A stretch of 42,747 nt of DNA from Steroidobacteraceae bacterium (GTDB lineage Bacteria > Pseudomonadota > Gammaproteobacteria > Steroidobacterales > Steroidobacteraceae), in contig JAFMKA010000010.1 in the NCBI GenBank assembly GCA_017853175.1, positions 1 through 42,747 of the forward strand, read 5' to 3'. The notes under the pieces were generated by a model that worked only from the letters and a program-made list of their open reading frames with translations, ran no database searches and was not told where the DNA came from. Every line of letters begins with the position of its first letter. Position 1 is the first letter of the stretch. Of the stretch, positions 7,549 to 16,167 are shown one piece after another. A program made the position numbers and the translations under genes.

Positions 7549-7584
7549 GAAAAGGCCCGCATCGCTGCGGGCCTTTTTGTTTTG
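7549..7584. terminator. Bidirectional rho-independent terminator
   Basis: AAAGGCCCGC (7551-7560) and GCGGGCCTTT (7567-7576) form a 10-bp stem with a 6-nt loop. A T-run follows on the plus strand (TTTTTGTTTT) and also on the minus strand (TTTTCGTTTTTGG), so it can end rpiA as well as the convergent tRNA-Gln/rpsI transcript. Confidence 0.88.
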
Positions 7585-7656
7585 GCTGGGGGACTAGGAT
7601 TCGAACCTAGGTAAACGGAGTCAGAGTCCGTTGTCCTACCGCTAGACGATCCCCCA
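7583..7656 (-). tRNA. tRNA-Gln(CTG)
   Basis: 74 nt with CCA encoded. Acceptor TGGGGGA pairs with TCCCCCA, discriminator G then CCA; D arm GTC..GAC with AGCGGTAGG loop; anticodon arm ACGGA-CTCTGAC-TCCGT gives anticodon CTG; T arm CTAGG-TTCGAAT-CCTAG. It lies 41 nt after rpsI on the same strand. A TATATT at 7692-7697 near the rpsI stop could serve as its own -10, or it may be read through from rplM-rpsI. Confidence 0.96.
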
Positions 7657-7697
7657 AAAACCGGTGGCCGCGACGGCAGTCCGTGTTGACCAATATA

Positions 7698-8087
7698 TCA
7701 GCGCTTGGAGTACTGCGGACCGCGACGCGCCTTACGACGGCCGACCTTCTTACGCTCCACTTCGCGAGCATCGCGGGTGACGAACCCGGCCGAACGCAGC
7801 GGGCTGCGGAGGGTTTCGTCGTACTCGATCAGCGCGCGGGTGATGCCATGACGGATCGCACCGGCCTGGCCGGTGATGCCACCGCCCGCAACCGTGACGT
7901 CGACGTCGAAACGGCCGATGAGGCCGGTGAGTTCAAGCGGCTGGCGAACGATCATGCGACCCGTTTCACGACCGAAGAAGTTCTCGATCGAACGGTCGTT
8001 GATGGTGATCTTGCCGGAGCCCGGCTTCAGGAACACACGAGCGGTGGAGGTCTTGCGCCGGCCGGTGCCGTAATTGGTGGAAGGCAT
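7698..8087 (-). CDS. rpsI: 30S ribosomal protein S9
   Basis: 129 aa, full length. [18 protein letters not shown] at the N-terminus, the central [23 protein letters not shown] core, and the basic tail ending GPQYSKR that reaches the ribosomal P site are all diagnostic. Start at 8085-8087 matches the family (MPSTNYG); the longer frame upstream is a shadow of rplM. Second gene of the universal rplM-rpsI pair, 28 nt after rplM. Confidence 0.97.
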   Translation of the reverse strand: MPSTNYGTGRRKTSTARVFLKPGSGKITINDRSIENFFGRETGRMIVRQPLELTGLIGRFDVDVTVAGGGITGQAGAIRHGITRALIEYDETLRSPLRSAGFVTRDAREVERKKVGRRKARRGPQYSKR

Positions 8088-8115
8088 CTTTGAAGGTCCT
8101 GCGAGATCGATCGAA

Positions 8116-8544
8116 TTAAATGTTGAGAGGCTTCGGCTGCTGCGCCGAGTGCGGGTGCTTGTCGCCCGCGAAAACATGCAACTTGCGGAACATGCTGCGG
8201 CCGAGGATCGTCTTCGGCAGCATGCCTTTGACGGCGATTTGCAGCACGCGCTCCGGATGCTCCTTGAGGAGTTTCTCAAGAGCGATCGACTTGATACCGC
8301 CGATGGCGCCGGTGTGGTGGTAGTAAATCTTGTCGGTCATCTTCGCGCCGGTGACACGGACCTGTTCGGCGTTCACCACGATGATGTGGTCGCCCATGTC
8401 GACGTGCGGGCTGTAGTCAGCCTTATGCTTGCCCTTGAGGCGCAAAGCAATTTCCGAGGCGAGACGGCCCAGGGTTTTGCCCTTGGCGTCAACGAGATAC
8501 CAGTCGCCGCGTACAGTCGCGGGCTTCGCAAAAACAGTGCTCAT
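8116..8544 (-). CDS. rplM: 50S ribosomal protein L13
   Basis: 142 aa, the same length as in E. coli. [20 protein letters not shown] start, [18 protein letters not shown], and the [18 protein letters not shown] segment identify L13. GGAG lies before the ATG. A promoter about 75-100 nt upstream gives a leader of about 65 nt; rplM leaders are regulated in some bacteria, but I see no known leader motif here. Confidence 0.97.
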   Translation of the reverse strand: MSTVFAKPATVRGDWYLVDAKGKTLGRLASEIALRLKGKHKADYSPHVDMGDHIIVVNAEQVRVTGAKMTDKIYYHHTGAIGGIKSIALEKLLKEHPERVLQIAVKGMLPKTILGRSMFRKLHVFAGDKHPHSAQQPKPLNI

Positions 8545-8615
8545 CTGAGGTCTCCGGCTGCGGCTAACCTGGCCTCCGATGGAGGGGGTCCCGCCAGTCC
8601 CTAAAAGGGCGCGAG

Positions 8616-8644
8616 AGTGTACTTAAGCCGACCCGGCTTTGCAA
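8616..8644 (-). promoter_or_regulatory. Promoter of rplM-rpsI
   Basis: On the minus strand: TTGCAA (8639-8644), 17-bp spacer, TACACT (8616-8621). Predicted start near 8609, leaving a GC-rich leader of about 65 nt before rplM. Confidence 0.65.
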
Positions 8645-8794
8645 AACCCCCCTCCTCGGGCCCGCCCCGACCTAAAGGAGACCTCCCCGAAGCCGATACC
8701 CCGGGCATGCCCACGAACCCGCCCCCGACCCGACTCGACAGAAACACCCGCTCGGGGTCAAAAGACCCTCAAGTTGGGGCCCGGGAGGCCGTAA

Positions 8795-8800
8795 TAATAT
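8795..8800 (+). promoter_or_regulatory. -10-like element before coq7
   Basis: The AT-only run GTAATAATAT contains TAATAT at 8795-8800, ending 5 nt before the coq7 ATG (AATAAT at 8793-8798 would leave 7). TTGGGG at 8774-8779 is a weak -35. No Shine-Dalgarno stands at normal distance. A small GGGTC-AAAA-GACCC hairpin lies upstream at 8755-8768. The rest of the 260-bp gap to rplM is C-rich sequence with nothing I recognise. Confidence 0.4.
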
Positions 8801-8805
8801 GTGCC

Positions 8806-9453
8806 ATGAGTACTGATACCCCCCTTGACCACCTCCTCGTCAGCGTCGACCGCGCCCTGCGGTCCGTGTTTGCGACCCCGACGGCGGCTCGGCCCATCCC
8901 CAGGCCAGCCGGCGTGAAGGTCGCCGACGACTCGGCGCTCAGCGAGACGGAGCGTCGCGAGGCGGCCAACCTCATGCGCGTCAACCACGCCGGCGAAGTC
9001 GCCGCCCAAGCCCTCTATCACGGGCAGGCGGTCTTCGCGCGGCGACCTGAGGTCCGCGACATGCTGCTGCGGGCCGCTCGCGAGGAAGCCGACCACTTGG
9101 CCTGGTGCGACCAGCGCCTGTGCGAACTCGGTTCGCGACCCAGTGTGCTCGGACCGCTCTGGTATGCCGGATCGTTCGCCATCGGAGCCGCTGCGGCGGT
9201 CGTGGGCGATTCGGTCAGCCTCGGTTTCGTCAGCGAAACCGAAAAACAGGTGGAAGGCCACATCGACTCGCATCTCGACAAGCTACCGGTGAGCGACGAT
9301 CGCAGTCGCGCCGTGCTCGAGCAAATGCGCGCCGATGAAGTCGCACACGGTGCCGCGGCACGAGAAGCCGGCGGCGTCGATCTTCCACCTCCCGTGAAAT
9401 CAGCGATGCACGCCACGGCGCGCGTCATGACGACGACCAGTTACTGGATCTGA
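8806..9453 (+). CDS. coq7: Coq7-type demethoxyubiquinone hydroxylase
   Basis: 215 aa diiron hydroxylase for the C6 step of ubiquinone synthesis, replacing the flavoprotein UbiF of E. coli. The carboxylate-bridged diiron ligands are visible: Glu in NHAGEVAAQ, ExxH in EEADHLAW, Glu in EKQVEGHID and ExxH in [12 protein letters not shown] hydrophobic [10 protein letters not shown] segment in the middle fits the membrane-docking helix of the family. The start at 8806 ([11 protein letters not shown]) is chosen from family length; the open frame continues upstream but has unusual composition. It stands alone, divergent from rplM. Confidence 0.93.
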   Translation: MSTDTPLDHLLVSVDRALRSVFATPTAARPIPRPAGVKVADDSALSETERREAANLMRVNHAGEVAAQALYHGQAVFARRPEVRDMLLRAAREEADHLAWCDQRLCELGSRPSVLGPLWYAGSFAIGAAAAVVGDSVSLGFVSETEKQVEGHIDSHLDKLPVSDDRSRAVLEQMRADEVAHGAAAREAGGVDLPPPVKSAMHATARVMTTTSYWI

Positions 9454-9474
9454 TTCACGAGAGAGGTTGCCTCG

Positions 9475-10200
9475 ATGAACTCACCCACCCTGAAGCCACG
9501 TGTCGTTCCTTCGCCGATGCAACGCTTCCTCGAGCAGTGTCCCCGGCGTGTGGTGCCCTCGCGCACCCTGCTGGTTCGCTCGGGCGAGGCGCCGGATGCG
9601 CTTTTCTACGTGATCGCCGGCTCGGTCGAAGTTCTGATCGAGGATGAACACGGCAAAGAGTTGGTGCTCGCCTACCTCGGCAAGGGTGAATTCTTTGGTG
9701 AGATGGGCTTGCTCGAAGCAACGCCAGGCCGTGGTGCCTACGTGCGAGCTCGTGGTCGCGCCGAAATCGCCGAAATGGCGTACTCGCGCTTTCGACAGGT
9801 GGCTGCCACCGACCCCGTGCTCGCGCTCGAGCTCGCGGCACAATTAGCGGCACGACTCGAACGCGCGACCCGTAAATTACGCGATCTTGCGTTCATCGAC
9901 GTCAGTGGTCGCATCCTGCAAGCGCTCGGTGAACTATGCGAGCAGCCCGACGCGCTGACGCATCCCGAAGGTATGCAGATCCGCGTGTCGCGCCAAGAGC
10001 TCGCGCGTCTCGTCGGTTGCTCGCGCGAAATGGCGGGTCGCGTACTGCGCACGCTCGAGGAGCAAGGCACCCTGCGTGCCCGCGGCAAAACCGTGGTGAT
10101 GCTCGGCGTGCGTCCCGCGCGACTACTTGCCGCGCAGGCGGGCGCTCAGCCCGCAGCCGCGGCGATGGCGCCGCGCATGGCACGCACGGTCGCCGCGTAA
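9475..10200 (+). CDS. Crp/Clp-family cyclic-nucleotide-type regulator
   Basis: 241 aa. N-terminal cNMP-binding beta-roll (about 15-105) with [11 protein letters not shown] at 71-81, long dimer helix (about 112-140) and a C-terminal winged helix whose recognition region [18 protein letters not shown] (173-190) closely matches E. coli Crp and Xanthomonas Clp, so the DNA site should be Crp-like (TGTGA..TCACA). Glu76 and Arg86 of the cAMP pocket are kept, but E. coli Ser83 and Thr127 correspond to Gly87 and Ala131. The family normally ends at GKTVVxxGxR; here 28 extra Ala-rich residues follow (214-241) because the frame runs into the 3' end of convergent rpe. A GAGAGG Shine-Dalgarno precedes the ATG. 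Confidence 0.9.
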   Translation: MNSPTLKPRVVPSPMQRFLEQCPRRVVPSRTLLVRSGEAPDALFYVIAGSVEVLIEDEHGKELVLAYLGKGEFFGEMGLLEATPGRGAYVRARGRAEIAEMAYSRFRQVAATDPVLALELAAQLAARLERATRKLRDLAFIDVSGRILQALGELCEQPDALTHPEGMQIRVSRQELARLVGCSREMAGRVLRTLEEQGTLRARGKTVVMLGVRPARLLAAQAGAQPAAAAMAPRMARTVAA

Positions 10201-10832
10201 TCGGCACTACCGAAGATCGCCGAGCCCGCAACGAAGGTATCAGCCCCCGCTGCAGCGACGGCACCGATGTTGTCGACCTTGATGCCGCCATCGACTTCGA
10301 GACGCACCTCGCGGCCCGAAGCATCGATCCGACGGCGAACCTCGCGAATCTTTGACAAGGTCGATGGAATGAATTGCTGACCGGCGAAACCCGGATTCAC
10401 CGACATCAGCAACACCATGTCGATTTTTTCGAGCGTGTGATCGAGCCAGTCAAGCGGTGTCGCCGGATTGAACACGAGGCCTGGCTTGCAGCCCTGTTCG
10501 CGAATGAGTGCGATCGTGCGATCGACGTGTTCGCTCGCCTCAGGATGGAAGGTGATCCACGTTGCGCCGGCGCGCGCGAAATCGGGTACGAGACGATCAA
10601 CCGGACGCACCATGAGATGCACGTCGATCGGCGCCTTCACGCCATGCTTGCGTAGCGCCTCACAAACGAGCGGACCGATGGTGAGGTTCGGGACGTAGTG
10701 ATTGTCCATCACGTCGAAGTGAATGAGGTCGGCGCCTGCGGCCAGCACGGCATCGACCTCAGCACCGAGGCGGGCGAAATCTGCGGAGAGAATGGATGGC
10801 GCGATCCAGGCCGCGCGACGACGATCAGTCAC
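10146..10832 (-). CDS. rpe: Ribulose-phosphate 3-epimerase
   Basis: 228 aa TIM-barrel enzyme of the pentose phosphate pathway. [15 protein letters not shown] start, metal-binding [12 protein letters not shown] and [18 protein letters not shown] phosphate loop, and [10 protein letters not shown] with the second catalytic Asp are all present. It starts at GTG 10830-10832, overlapping the djlA stop (GTGA), with an excellent AAGGAG eight nt upstream, so the start is secure. Its last 18 codons lie antisense to the end of the Crp-like gene. Confidence 0.95.
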   Translation of the reverse strand: MTDRRRAAWIAPSILSADFARLGAEVDAVLAAGADLIHFDVMDNHYVPNLTIGPLVCEALRKHGVKAPIDVHLMVRPVDRLVPDFARAGATWITFHPEASEHVDRTIALIREQGCKPGLVFNPATPLDWLDHTLEKIDMVLLMSVNPGFAGQQFIPSTLSKIREVRRRIDASGREVRLEVDGGIKVDNIGAVAAAGADTFVAGSAIFGSADYAATVRAMRGAIAAAAG

Positions 10833-11908
10833 TGTTTATCTCCTTGAGACTCGCGAATCAGATTGAACGCCTCGATGATGAGCTGGGTCTGTTGCTGAGC
10901 AAAGTCCAGCATCGACTCCGGCAGACCATTCGCCTTCAGCTTATCCGGATGATGACGGGAAAGCTGCCTACGATACGCTCGGGTGATCTCCGTCATGGCG
11001 GCTCCGGGCAACACGCCGAGCACCTGATAGGCCTCCTGCAGCGTCATACCCGCCATCGCGGGTGGTCTCCGCGTACGCGAACCCGCTTGCTCGGACCGTT
11101 CCGACCTCGCCCGTTCGCGGCCCCCTGAGCCGGGTTGACGAGCAGCCGGTTCGGCCTGCGCTGCGCCCTCGGCGGGACGATTCCAATCGGCCGCCTCACC
11201 ACGATTGCCACGCGCGCGATGACGAATGCGAAGCACCGTCTCGATCTGCGCAAACTCGAGGCCGCCGACACCCAACATCGCGGCGATACGATTGAGCATC
11301 GGCCGCGCAGGTCCCTGCAAATCACTACCGCCGATCGACGCGCGAATCTGAATCTCGAGAAAGGTACGAAGCAAGTCGGGACGACCGGCACAAACGCGAC
11401 GCAGCGCCATCACGGTACGCTCCTCGTCGTACTCGCCGAGCTTGCCCGCATTGAAGTGCGAGATCGCATGCGCCACCTGTAGATCGTCGAGCGCGAAATC
11501 CTTCATCACGGCGCGTGCCGCACGGATGTCGCTCTCGGATACACGACCATCGCACTTGGCGACTTTGCCCATCACTTCGAAGGTGGTCTGAAAAAACTGG
11601 GAGGACACCGCTTTGGGGTCGTCGACCGAGGGACCTTCGTCCGTGTCGCTTGTCGTCTCGCTACCCGCCGCGAACGGATCGGTATCTTCGACATGATGGA
11701 TCGGGCTCGTCCGATCGTGACGAGCGGACGAAGCGCTCGAAGACGGTGGCTTGGGCTTCGCAGTCGAACCGGAATCCGGCTTACGAGGCGTGGGACCTGC
11801 GAGCCGGTCATCGACGAGGTGACCCGCGAGCGCTCCAAGCGCCGCGCCCACTGGGCCGGCCACCAGCAGACCCAAGGCACCGCCTACGAGTTTCCCGCCC
11901 CACTCCAT
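10829..11908 (-). CDS. djlA: Co-chaperone DjlA (membrane-anchored J protein)
   Basis: 359 aa. Gly/Ala-rich N-terminal membrane anchor (about 4-30), a low-complexity Ser/Pro/Asp linker, a TerB-like helical domain (about 103-225, beginning [21 protein letters not shown]), an Arg/Ala-rich linker and a C-terminal J domain with the HPD motif in [10 protein letters not shown], which stimulates DnaK. E. coli DjlA is 271 aa, so the extra length is linker. It is followed by rpe with a 4-nt overlap. The ATG lacks a Shine-Dalgarno and a -10-like hexamer lies 6 nt upstream. Confidence 0.9.
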   Translation of the reverse strand: MEWGGKLVGGALGLLVAGPVGAALGALAGHLVDDRLAGPTPRKPDSGSTAKPKPPSSSASSARHDRTSPIHHVEDTDPFAAGSETTSDTDEGPSVDDPKAVSSQFFQTTFEVMGKVAKCDGRVSESDIRAARAVMKDFALDDLQVAHAISHFNAGKLGEYDEERTVMALRRVCAGRPDLLRTFLEIQIRASIGGSDLQGPARPMLNRIAAMLGVGGLEFAQIETVLRIRHRARGNRGEAADWNRPAEGAAQAEPAARQPGSGGRERARSERSEQAGSRTRRPPAMAGMTLQEAYQVLGVLPGAAMTEITRAYRRQLSRHHPDKLKANGLPESMLDFAQQQTQLIIEAFNLIRESQGDKQ

Positions 11909-11914
11909 GCTGCA

Positions 11915-11920
11915 ATACTA
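11915..11920 (-). promoter_or_regulatory. -10-like element before djlA
   Basis: TAGTAT on the minus strand, five of six matches, with 6 nt (TGCAGC) to the djlA ATG. No good -35 is visible. The 52-bp djlA/purC gap must hold both promoters. Confidence 0.45.
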
Positions 11921-11960
11921 GCAACCCTCGGCAGTCGGCCGGAAACAGCGAGAATCCGAA

Positions 11961-12860
11961 GTGAACGAGATCCGGACGGTGCACACCACGGCCCTAAGGC
12001 ATTTGCGCCGCCTGCATACGGGTAAGGTGCGCGACATCTATGAAATCGACGCCGGGCACATGCTCATCGTCACCACCGACCGACTCTCGGCCTTCGACGT
12101 CGTACTGCCCGACCCGATCCCGCACAAGGGCCACGTGCTCACCGAGATCTCGGAGTTCTGGTTTCGTCACACGACGAACATCGTGCCCAACCAACTCACG
12201 ACCGTGAGCCTCGACACGCTGCCCCTCGATCCGGACGAGCGCGCCATGCTCGAGGGGCGGGCCATCATCGTGAAGCGATTGAAGGCCCTGCCGATCGAGG
12301 CCGTGGTTCGCGGCTATCTCATCGGCTCGGGTTGGAAGGATTACCAACGCACCGGCACGGTCTGCGGCATCGCACTGCCGAAGGGGCTGCAATTAGCGGA
12401 GCGTCTGCCGCAACCGCTCTTCACGCCGGCGAGCAAGGCACCCGCCGGACAACACGACGAGAACATCAGTTTTGCCGACGTCGAAGCACTCGTCGGCCCG
12501 ACGCTCGCTGCGCAGGTGCGTGATACCTCGCTCGCGCTCTACGACTTCGCCGCCGCGCACGCGCGTCAGCGCGGCATCATCATCGCCGATACCAAATTCG
12601 AGTTTGGCGTCGATGAAGCCGGTCGACTCGTCCTTATCGACGAAGTGCTCACACCCGACTCTTCGCGTTTCTGGCCCGCCGATACGTATCGGGTCGGCAT
12701 CAGCCCGCCCTCGTTCGACAAACAATTCGTGCGCGACTATCTCGAGACGCTCGACTGGGACAAGAAAGCACCCGGGCCGAGCCTGCCGCCCGAGATCATC
12801 ACCAAGACGAGCGAGAAATATCGCGAAGCGCTGACGCGCCTCACTGGCCCGCGATCGTAA
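11961..12860 (+). CDS. purC: SAICAR synthetase
   Basis: 299 aa, the longer (yeast ADE1-like) form rather than the 237-aa E. coli form. It joins aspartate to CAIR in purine synthesis. LHTGKVRDIYEID at the N-terminus binds ATP; TTDRLSAFDVVLPDPIPHKG, EAVVRGYLIGSGWKDY and KFEFGVDEAGRLVLIDEVLTPDSSRFW are family blocks with substrate and metal residues. The start is GTG 11961, with only weak Shine-Dalgarno. Its last 20 bp overlap the end of convergent pmbA. purE and purK lie 1.7 kb downstream, so three successive or near-successive purine steps cluster here. Confidence 0.94.
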   Translation: MNEIRTVHTTALRHLRRLHTGKVRDIYEIDAGHMLIVTTDRLSAFDVVLPDPIPHKGHVLTEISEFWFRHTTNIVPNQLTTVSLDTLPLDPDERAMLEGRAIIVKRLKALPIEAVVRGYLIGSGWKDYQRTGTVCGIALPKGLQLAERLPQPLFTPASKAPAGQHDENISFADVEALVGPTLAAQVRDTSLALYDFAAAHARQRGIIIADTKFEFGVDEAGRLVLIDEVLTPDSSRFWPADTYRVGISPPSFDKQFVRDYLETLDWDKKAPGPSLPPEIITKTSEKYREALTRLTGPRS

Positions 12861-14187
12861 ATCCGTCGACGAGTACGGAGCCCGAGCGGATACCGCCGCG
12901 CAGGTCGATGTCGCCACCGATCGCGACGATCTGTCGATAGAGTTCTTTGAGGTTGCCGGCGATCGTGATCTCGTGGACCGGGTAAGCGATCTCTCCGTTT
13001 TCCACCCAGAAGCCCGTCGCGCCTCGCGAGTAATCGCCGGTCACACCGTTGACGCCCTGCCCCATGAGTTCGGTGACGAGCAGCCCCCGCCCCATTTGTT
13101 TGAGCAACGCCGACTGATCGGGCGCGCCCTGCGAAGGATCGACGAGCAAGTTGTGCAAGCCGCCGGCGTTGCCCGTGCTTTTGAGGCCGAGCTTGCGCGC
13201 GCTGTAACTGCCGAGCAGGTAGCCATCGACGACTCCGTCGTGAACGAGTTCGCGATCGTGCGTACGTACGCCCTCGCCGTCCCAGTTGGCACTCGCAAAA
13301 GCCTTCGGTAGACGCGGTCGTTCGTGCATCTGCACCCACGAGGGAAACACCTGCTGACCCGCGGCACCGAGCAGGAAGCTCGCCTTGCGATACTGCGCAC
13401 CACCGCGAATCGCTCCAACGAAATGCCCGATGAATCCACGCGCGACTTCGGGCGCGAACAGTACGGGCGACTTGCCCGTCGGCAAACGTCGCGCGCCAAG
13501 TCTCGCGATCGCGCGTTCGGCGGCGCGACGCCCGATCGGTGCAGCCGCTTCGAGATCGGCAGGATCGCGCGCGGAGGAATACCAATAGTCGCGCTGCATG
13601 TCGTCACCCGATTGAGCGAGCAGCACGCAGCTCAAAGAATGACTCGAGGCGCAGTCACCGGCGAGAAAGCCATGACTGTTGCCATACACCCGTACACCAC
13701 GCTGACTGCCCACACTCGCGCCTTCGGAGTTGCCGAGGCGTTTGTCGACAGCGAGACCGGCGGCCTCGCACTCACGCGCGAGCTCGACGGCCCCCTCGGG
13801 ACTGATGTCCCAGGGGAAGTCGAGCTGCAGATCGGGAAACTCCGTGGCCAGCAACTCGGGATCGGCAAGACCTGCACAATCATCAAGCGCTGTGTGGCGG
13901 GCAATGGCACAGGCTTTCGCGACGGTCTCGCGCACCGAACTCTCGGAGAGATCGGCCGTGCTGGCCGATCCTTTGCGGGTGCCGAAATAAACGGTCACGC
14001 CGAGGGCGCGATCGCGCTGGTACTCGACCGTCTCGACCTCGCCGAGGCGCACGGTAACGCTGAGCCCCTTCGACAAGCTGGCATCGGCCTCAGCCTGAGA
14101 GGCGCCCGCCTTACGGGCCTCCTCGAGGGTCAGGGCCACCACTGATTCGAGTTCGGGGAGGCGAGAGGGATCAACTTGCTGCGACAT
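12841..14187 (-). CDS. pmbA: Metalloprotease subunit PmbA/TldE
   Basis: 448 aa, same fold and size as E. coli TldE. TldE is the non-catalytic partner of TldD in a heterodimeric Zn-protease that unfolds and degrades small peptides and processes microcin B17. It lacks an HExxxH motif as expected. Family blocks: GVTVYFGTRKGSASTADLS, GNSHGFLAGDCASSHSLSC and, near the end, GVTGDYSRGATGFWVENGEI. TldD, its partner, is encoded at 16.2-17.6 kb on the same strand. A TACAAT -10-like box lies 8 nt before the ATG. Confidence 0.93.
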   Translation of the reverse strand: MSQQVDPSRLPELESVVALTLEEARKAGASQAEADASLSKGLSVTVRLGEVETVEYQRDRALGVTVYFGTRKGSASTADLSESSVRETVAKACAIARHTALDDCAGLADPELLATEFPDLQLDFPWDISPEGAVELARECEAAGLAVDKRLGNSEGASVGSQRGVRVYGNSHGFLAGDCASSHSLSCVLLAQSGDDMQRDYWYSSARDPADLEAAAPIGRRAAERAIARLGARRLPTGKSPVLFAPEVARGFIGHFVGAIRGGAQYRKASFLLGAAGQQVFPSWVQMHERPRLPKAFASANWDGEGVRTHDRELVHDGVVDGYLLGSYSARKLGLKSTGNAGGLHNLLVDPSQGAPDQSALLKQMGRGLLVTELMGQGVNGVTGDYSRGATGFWVENGEIAYPVHEITIAGNLKELYRQIVAIGGDIDLRGGIRSGSVLVDGFTIAGQ

Positions 14188-14195
14188 GAGGCAGA

Positions 14196-14201
14196 ATTGT
14201 A
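14196..14201 (-). promoter_or_regulatory. -10-like element before pmbA
   Basis: TACAAT on the minus strand, five of six matches, followed by 8 nt (TCTGCCTC) and the pmbA ATG. No clear -35. It lies inside the 17-bp gap to divergent yjgA. Confidence 0.45.
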
Positions 14202-14204
14202 GCG

Positions 14205-14519
14205 GTGTCCCGATATCCCAGATACACGAAACCGTACGAGCCCGAGGTGGACAACACCGAGGCGCTCGATGAACGCCCGAGCAAAAGCTCGCGTAAGCGT
14301 GCTGCGCATGCGGCGCAGGCGCTTGGCGAGCGATTGATCGCCCTCAAGGAAACCGACCTCGCGCGTCTGCCGTTGCCCGAAAATCTGCTCGATGCCGTCC
14401 GCGAGGCACGACGAATCAAGGCGCGGGGCGGTCTCTCGCGTCAAAAACAGTACATCGGCAAGCTGATGCGCGATCTCGATACGGCAGCCATCGAGGATGC
14501 CTTGGAGAATCTGCACTGA
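14205..14519 (+). CDS. YjgA/DarP family protein, half length
   Basis: 104 aa from a GTG start. It matches the N-terminal half of YjgA (DarP), a 50S assembly factor: [58 protein letters not shown] and a final ALENLH. E. coli YjgA is 183 aa and continues for about 80 residues after the matching point; here TGA follows, and only 31 bp remain before purE, so the missing half is not present in another frame. Divergent pairing with pmbA is conserved in E. coli and Pseudomonas, which supports the identity. It may be a natural short form or a truncated gene. Confidence 0.8.
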   Translation: MSRYPRYTKPYEPEVDNTEALDERPSKSSRKRAAHAAQALGERLIALKETDLARLPLPENLLDAVREARRIKARGGLSRQKQYIGKLMRDLDTAAIEDALENLH

Positions 14520-14538
14520 TTTTGACCGGGTTTTCCGC

Positions 14539-14544
14539 TATCAT
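14539..14544 (+). promoter_or_regulatory. -10 element before purE
   Basis: TATCAT, five of six matches, with 6 nt (CGCGCG) to the purE ATG and no Shine-Dalgarno. CTGATT at 14516-14521 is a weak -35 at 17 bp; a better TTGACC at 14522-14527 is too close (11 bp). Confidence 0.5.
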
Positions 14545-14550
14545 CGCGCG

Positions 14551-15042
14551 ATGAAGCCCGTCGTCGGCATCGTCATGGGTTCGCGCTCCGATTGGGAGAC
14601 GCTGCGCCCCGCAGCCGAAACGCTCGAGAAACTCGGCGTGCCCCACGAAGTTCGCGTGGTCTCCGCACACCGCACGCCCGACCTACTCTTCGAATACGCC
14701 TCCACCGCGGAGAGCCGCGGCATCAAGGTCATCATCGCGGGGGCAGGCGGCGCAGCCCATCTTCCAGGCATGCTCGCCGCGAAAACCACGCTGCCGGTGC
14801 TCGGCGTCCCGGTTCAGTCGAAGACTCTCAACGGCCTCGACTCGCTGCTCTCCATCGTTCAAATGCCCGCGGGTGTGCCGGTTCCGACCTTTGCCATCGG
14901 CGTCGCCGGGGCGACCAATGCCGCCCTATCGGCCACCGCGATCCTCGCACTCTCCGATCCGGCTCTCGGCAAGGCGCTCAAGGCCCATCGCGATGCGCAA
15001 ACCGCTGCGGTGCTCGAGCATCCCGATCCGCGCAAAGCCTGA
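14551..15042 (+). CDS. purE: N5-CAIR mutase PurE
   Basis: 163 aa class I PurE. It converts N5-CAIR, made by PurK, to [19 protein letters not shown] with the SRSD active-site loop, [18 protein letters not shown] with the catalytic SAHR, and [19 protein letters not shown] are all present. The ATG at 14551 is set by the family N-terminus [11 protein letters not shown]. purK follows after 13 nt. A TATCAT box lies immediately upstream. Confidence 0.96.
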   Translation: MKPVVGIVMGSRSDWETLRPAAETLEKLGVPHEVRVVSAHRTPDLLFEYASTAESRGIKVIIAGAGGAAHLPGMLAAKTTLPVLGVPVQSKTLNGLDSLLSIVQMPAGVPVPTFAIGVAGATNAALSATAILALSDPALGKALKAHRDAQTAAVLEHPDPRKA

Positions 15043-15055
15043 CGAGCGTCGTCCG

Positions 15056-16153
15056 ATGACCATCGGTATCGTCGGCGGTGGGCAGCTCGGGCGCATGATG
15101 GCGCTCGCAGGGTATCCGCTCGGGCTCGACTTTCTGTTTCTCGATCGCTCGACCGATACGCCCGCCGCGCAGGTCGCACCGACGCTAGTCGGCGAATTCA
15201 CTGATCGAAAATTACTTCGCGAGCTCGCGCGTCGCAGCGAGGTGATCACGTTCGATTGGGAGAACGTCTCGATCGAGAGTTTGCGAGCCCTCGGTCGATC
15301 GGCCTCGATCGCTCCGCCGCTCGCAGCGCTCGCGATGTCGCAAGATCGTGTCGCCGAGAAAAAACTCTTTGGCAAGCTCGATATTCCCACCACGCATTAC
15401 GCCGCCGTCGACTCTCAGGCCTCGCTCGTGAGGGCCTTGCGCGATATCGGCCTGCCCGGCGTGCTCAAAACCCGTCGTCTCGGCTACGACGGCAAAGGGC
15501 AGGCGGTCGTGCGTAGCATCGAGGACGCTTGGCTGGCATTCGAGCGATTGCGCGGATCGCCGCTCATCTACGAAGAATTTGTTCCCTTCGATTACGAAGT
15601 GTCGATCATCGGTGCGCGTAACCGACACGGCGAGATCGTCGTTTATCCGCTCAACCGTAACCTGCATCGGGACGGCATCTTGCGTCTGACGCGTGCGCCC
15701 TGGGGCGCACCCACCCTGCAGCGTCGCGCCGCCACACACCTGCGACGCATACTCGAACATTTCCGTTACGAAGGCGTGCTCAATATCGAATTCTTTGTTC
15801 GCGGCGGACGCCTGCTTGCGAACGAGACTGCACCACGCGTGCATAACTCGGGGCACTGGACGATCGAGGGTGCGGCCACGAGCCAGTTCGAAAACCATTT
15901 ACGTGCAATTTTGGGTTTGCCGCTCGGCGCGACCACCGCGCGAGGTCATGCCGCGATGATCAACCTCATCGGACGCATGCCGTCACGAAACGCGTTCATC
16001 GGCGACGACGAGCTGCATTGGCACGACTACGGAAAGACCGAACGCGAGGGCCGAAAGCTCGGTCACATCACGCTGCTCGAGCGCACGGCATCGCGTCGAG
16101 ACGCTCGTGCTAATCGCTTGCTTCGACGGATCGATTCGGCGAGCGCTCGCTAA
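15056..16153 (+). CDS. purK: N5-CAIR synthetase PurK
   Basis: 365 aa ATP-grasp enzyme carboxylating AIR. N-terminal TIGIVGGGQLGRMMALAGY nucleotide-fold motif, ATP-grasp core with LKTRRLGYDGKGQAVV and YEEFVPFDYEVSIIGAR, and the catalytic NETAPRVHNSGHWTIEGA block. Start ATG 15056 follows purE by 13 nt; the frame is open upstream inside purE but only this start gives the family N-terminus. It converges on tldD with a 14-bp gap that holds an A-run but no clear terminator. Confidence 0.95.
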   Translation: MTIGIVGGGQLGRMMALAGYPLGLDFLFLDRSTDTPAAQVAPTLVGEFTDRKLLRELARRSEVITFDWENVSIESLRALGRSASIAPPLAALAMSQDRVAEKKLFGKLDIPTTHYAAVDSQASLVRALRDIGLPGVLKTRRLGYDGKGQAVVRSIEDAWLAFERLRGSPLIYEEFVPFDYEVSIIGARNRHGEIVVYPLNRNLHRDGILRLTRAPWGAPTLQRRAATHLRRILEHFRYEGVLNIEFFVRGGRLLANETAPRVHNSGHWTIEGAATSQFENHLRAILGLPLGATTARGHAAMINLIGRMPSRNAFIGDDELHWHDYGKTEREGRKLGHITLLERTASRRDARANRLLRRIDSASAR

Positions 16154-16167
16154 AAAAATTCGGTGGC

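Noticed and set aside
13324-14145. 273-codon plus-strand frame opposite pmbA
   Set aside because: Antisense shadow of a well-supported gene; Arg/Ala/Gly-rich with no domain.
14522-14544. TTGACC/TATCAT as a full sigma-70 promoter for purE
   Set aside because: The spacer would be only 11 bp; only the -10 is retained.
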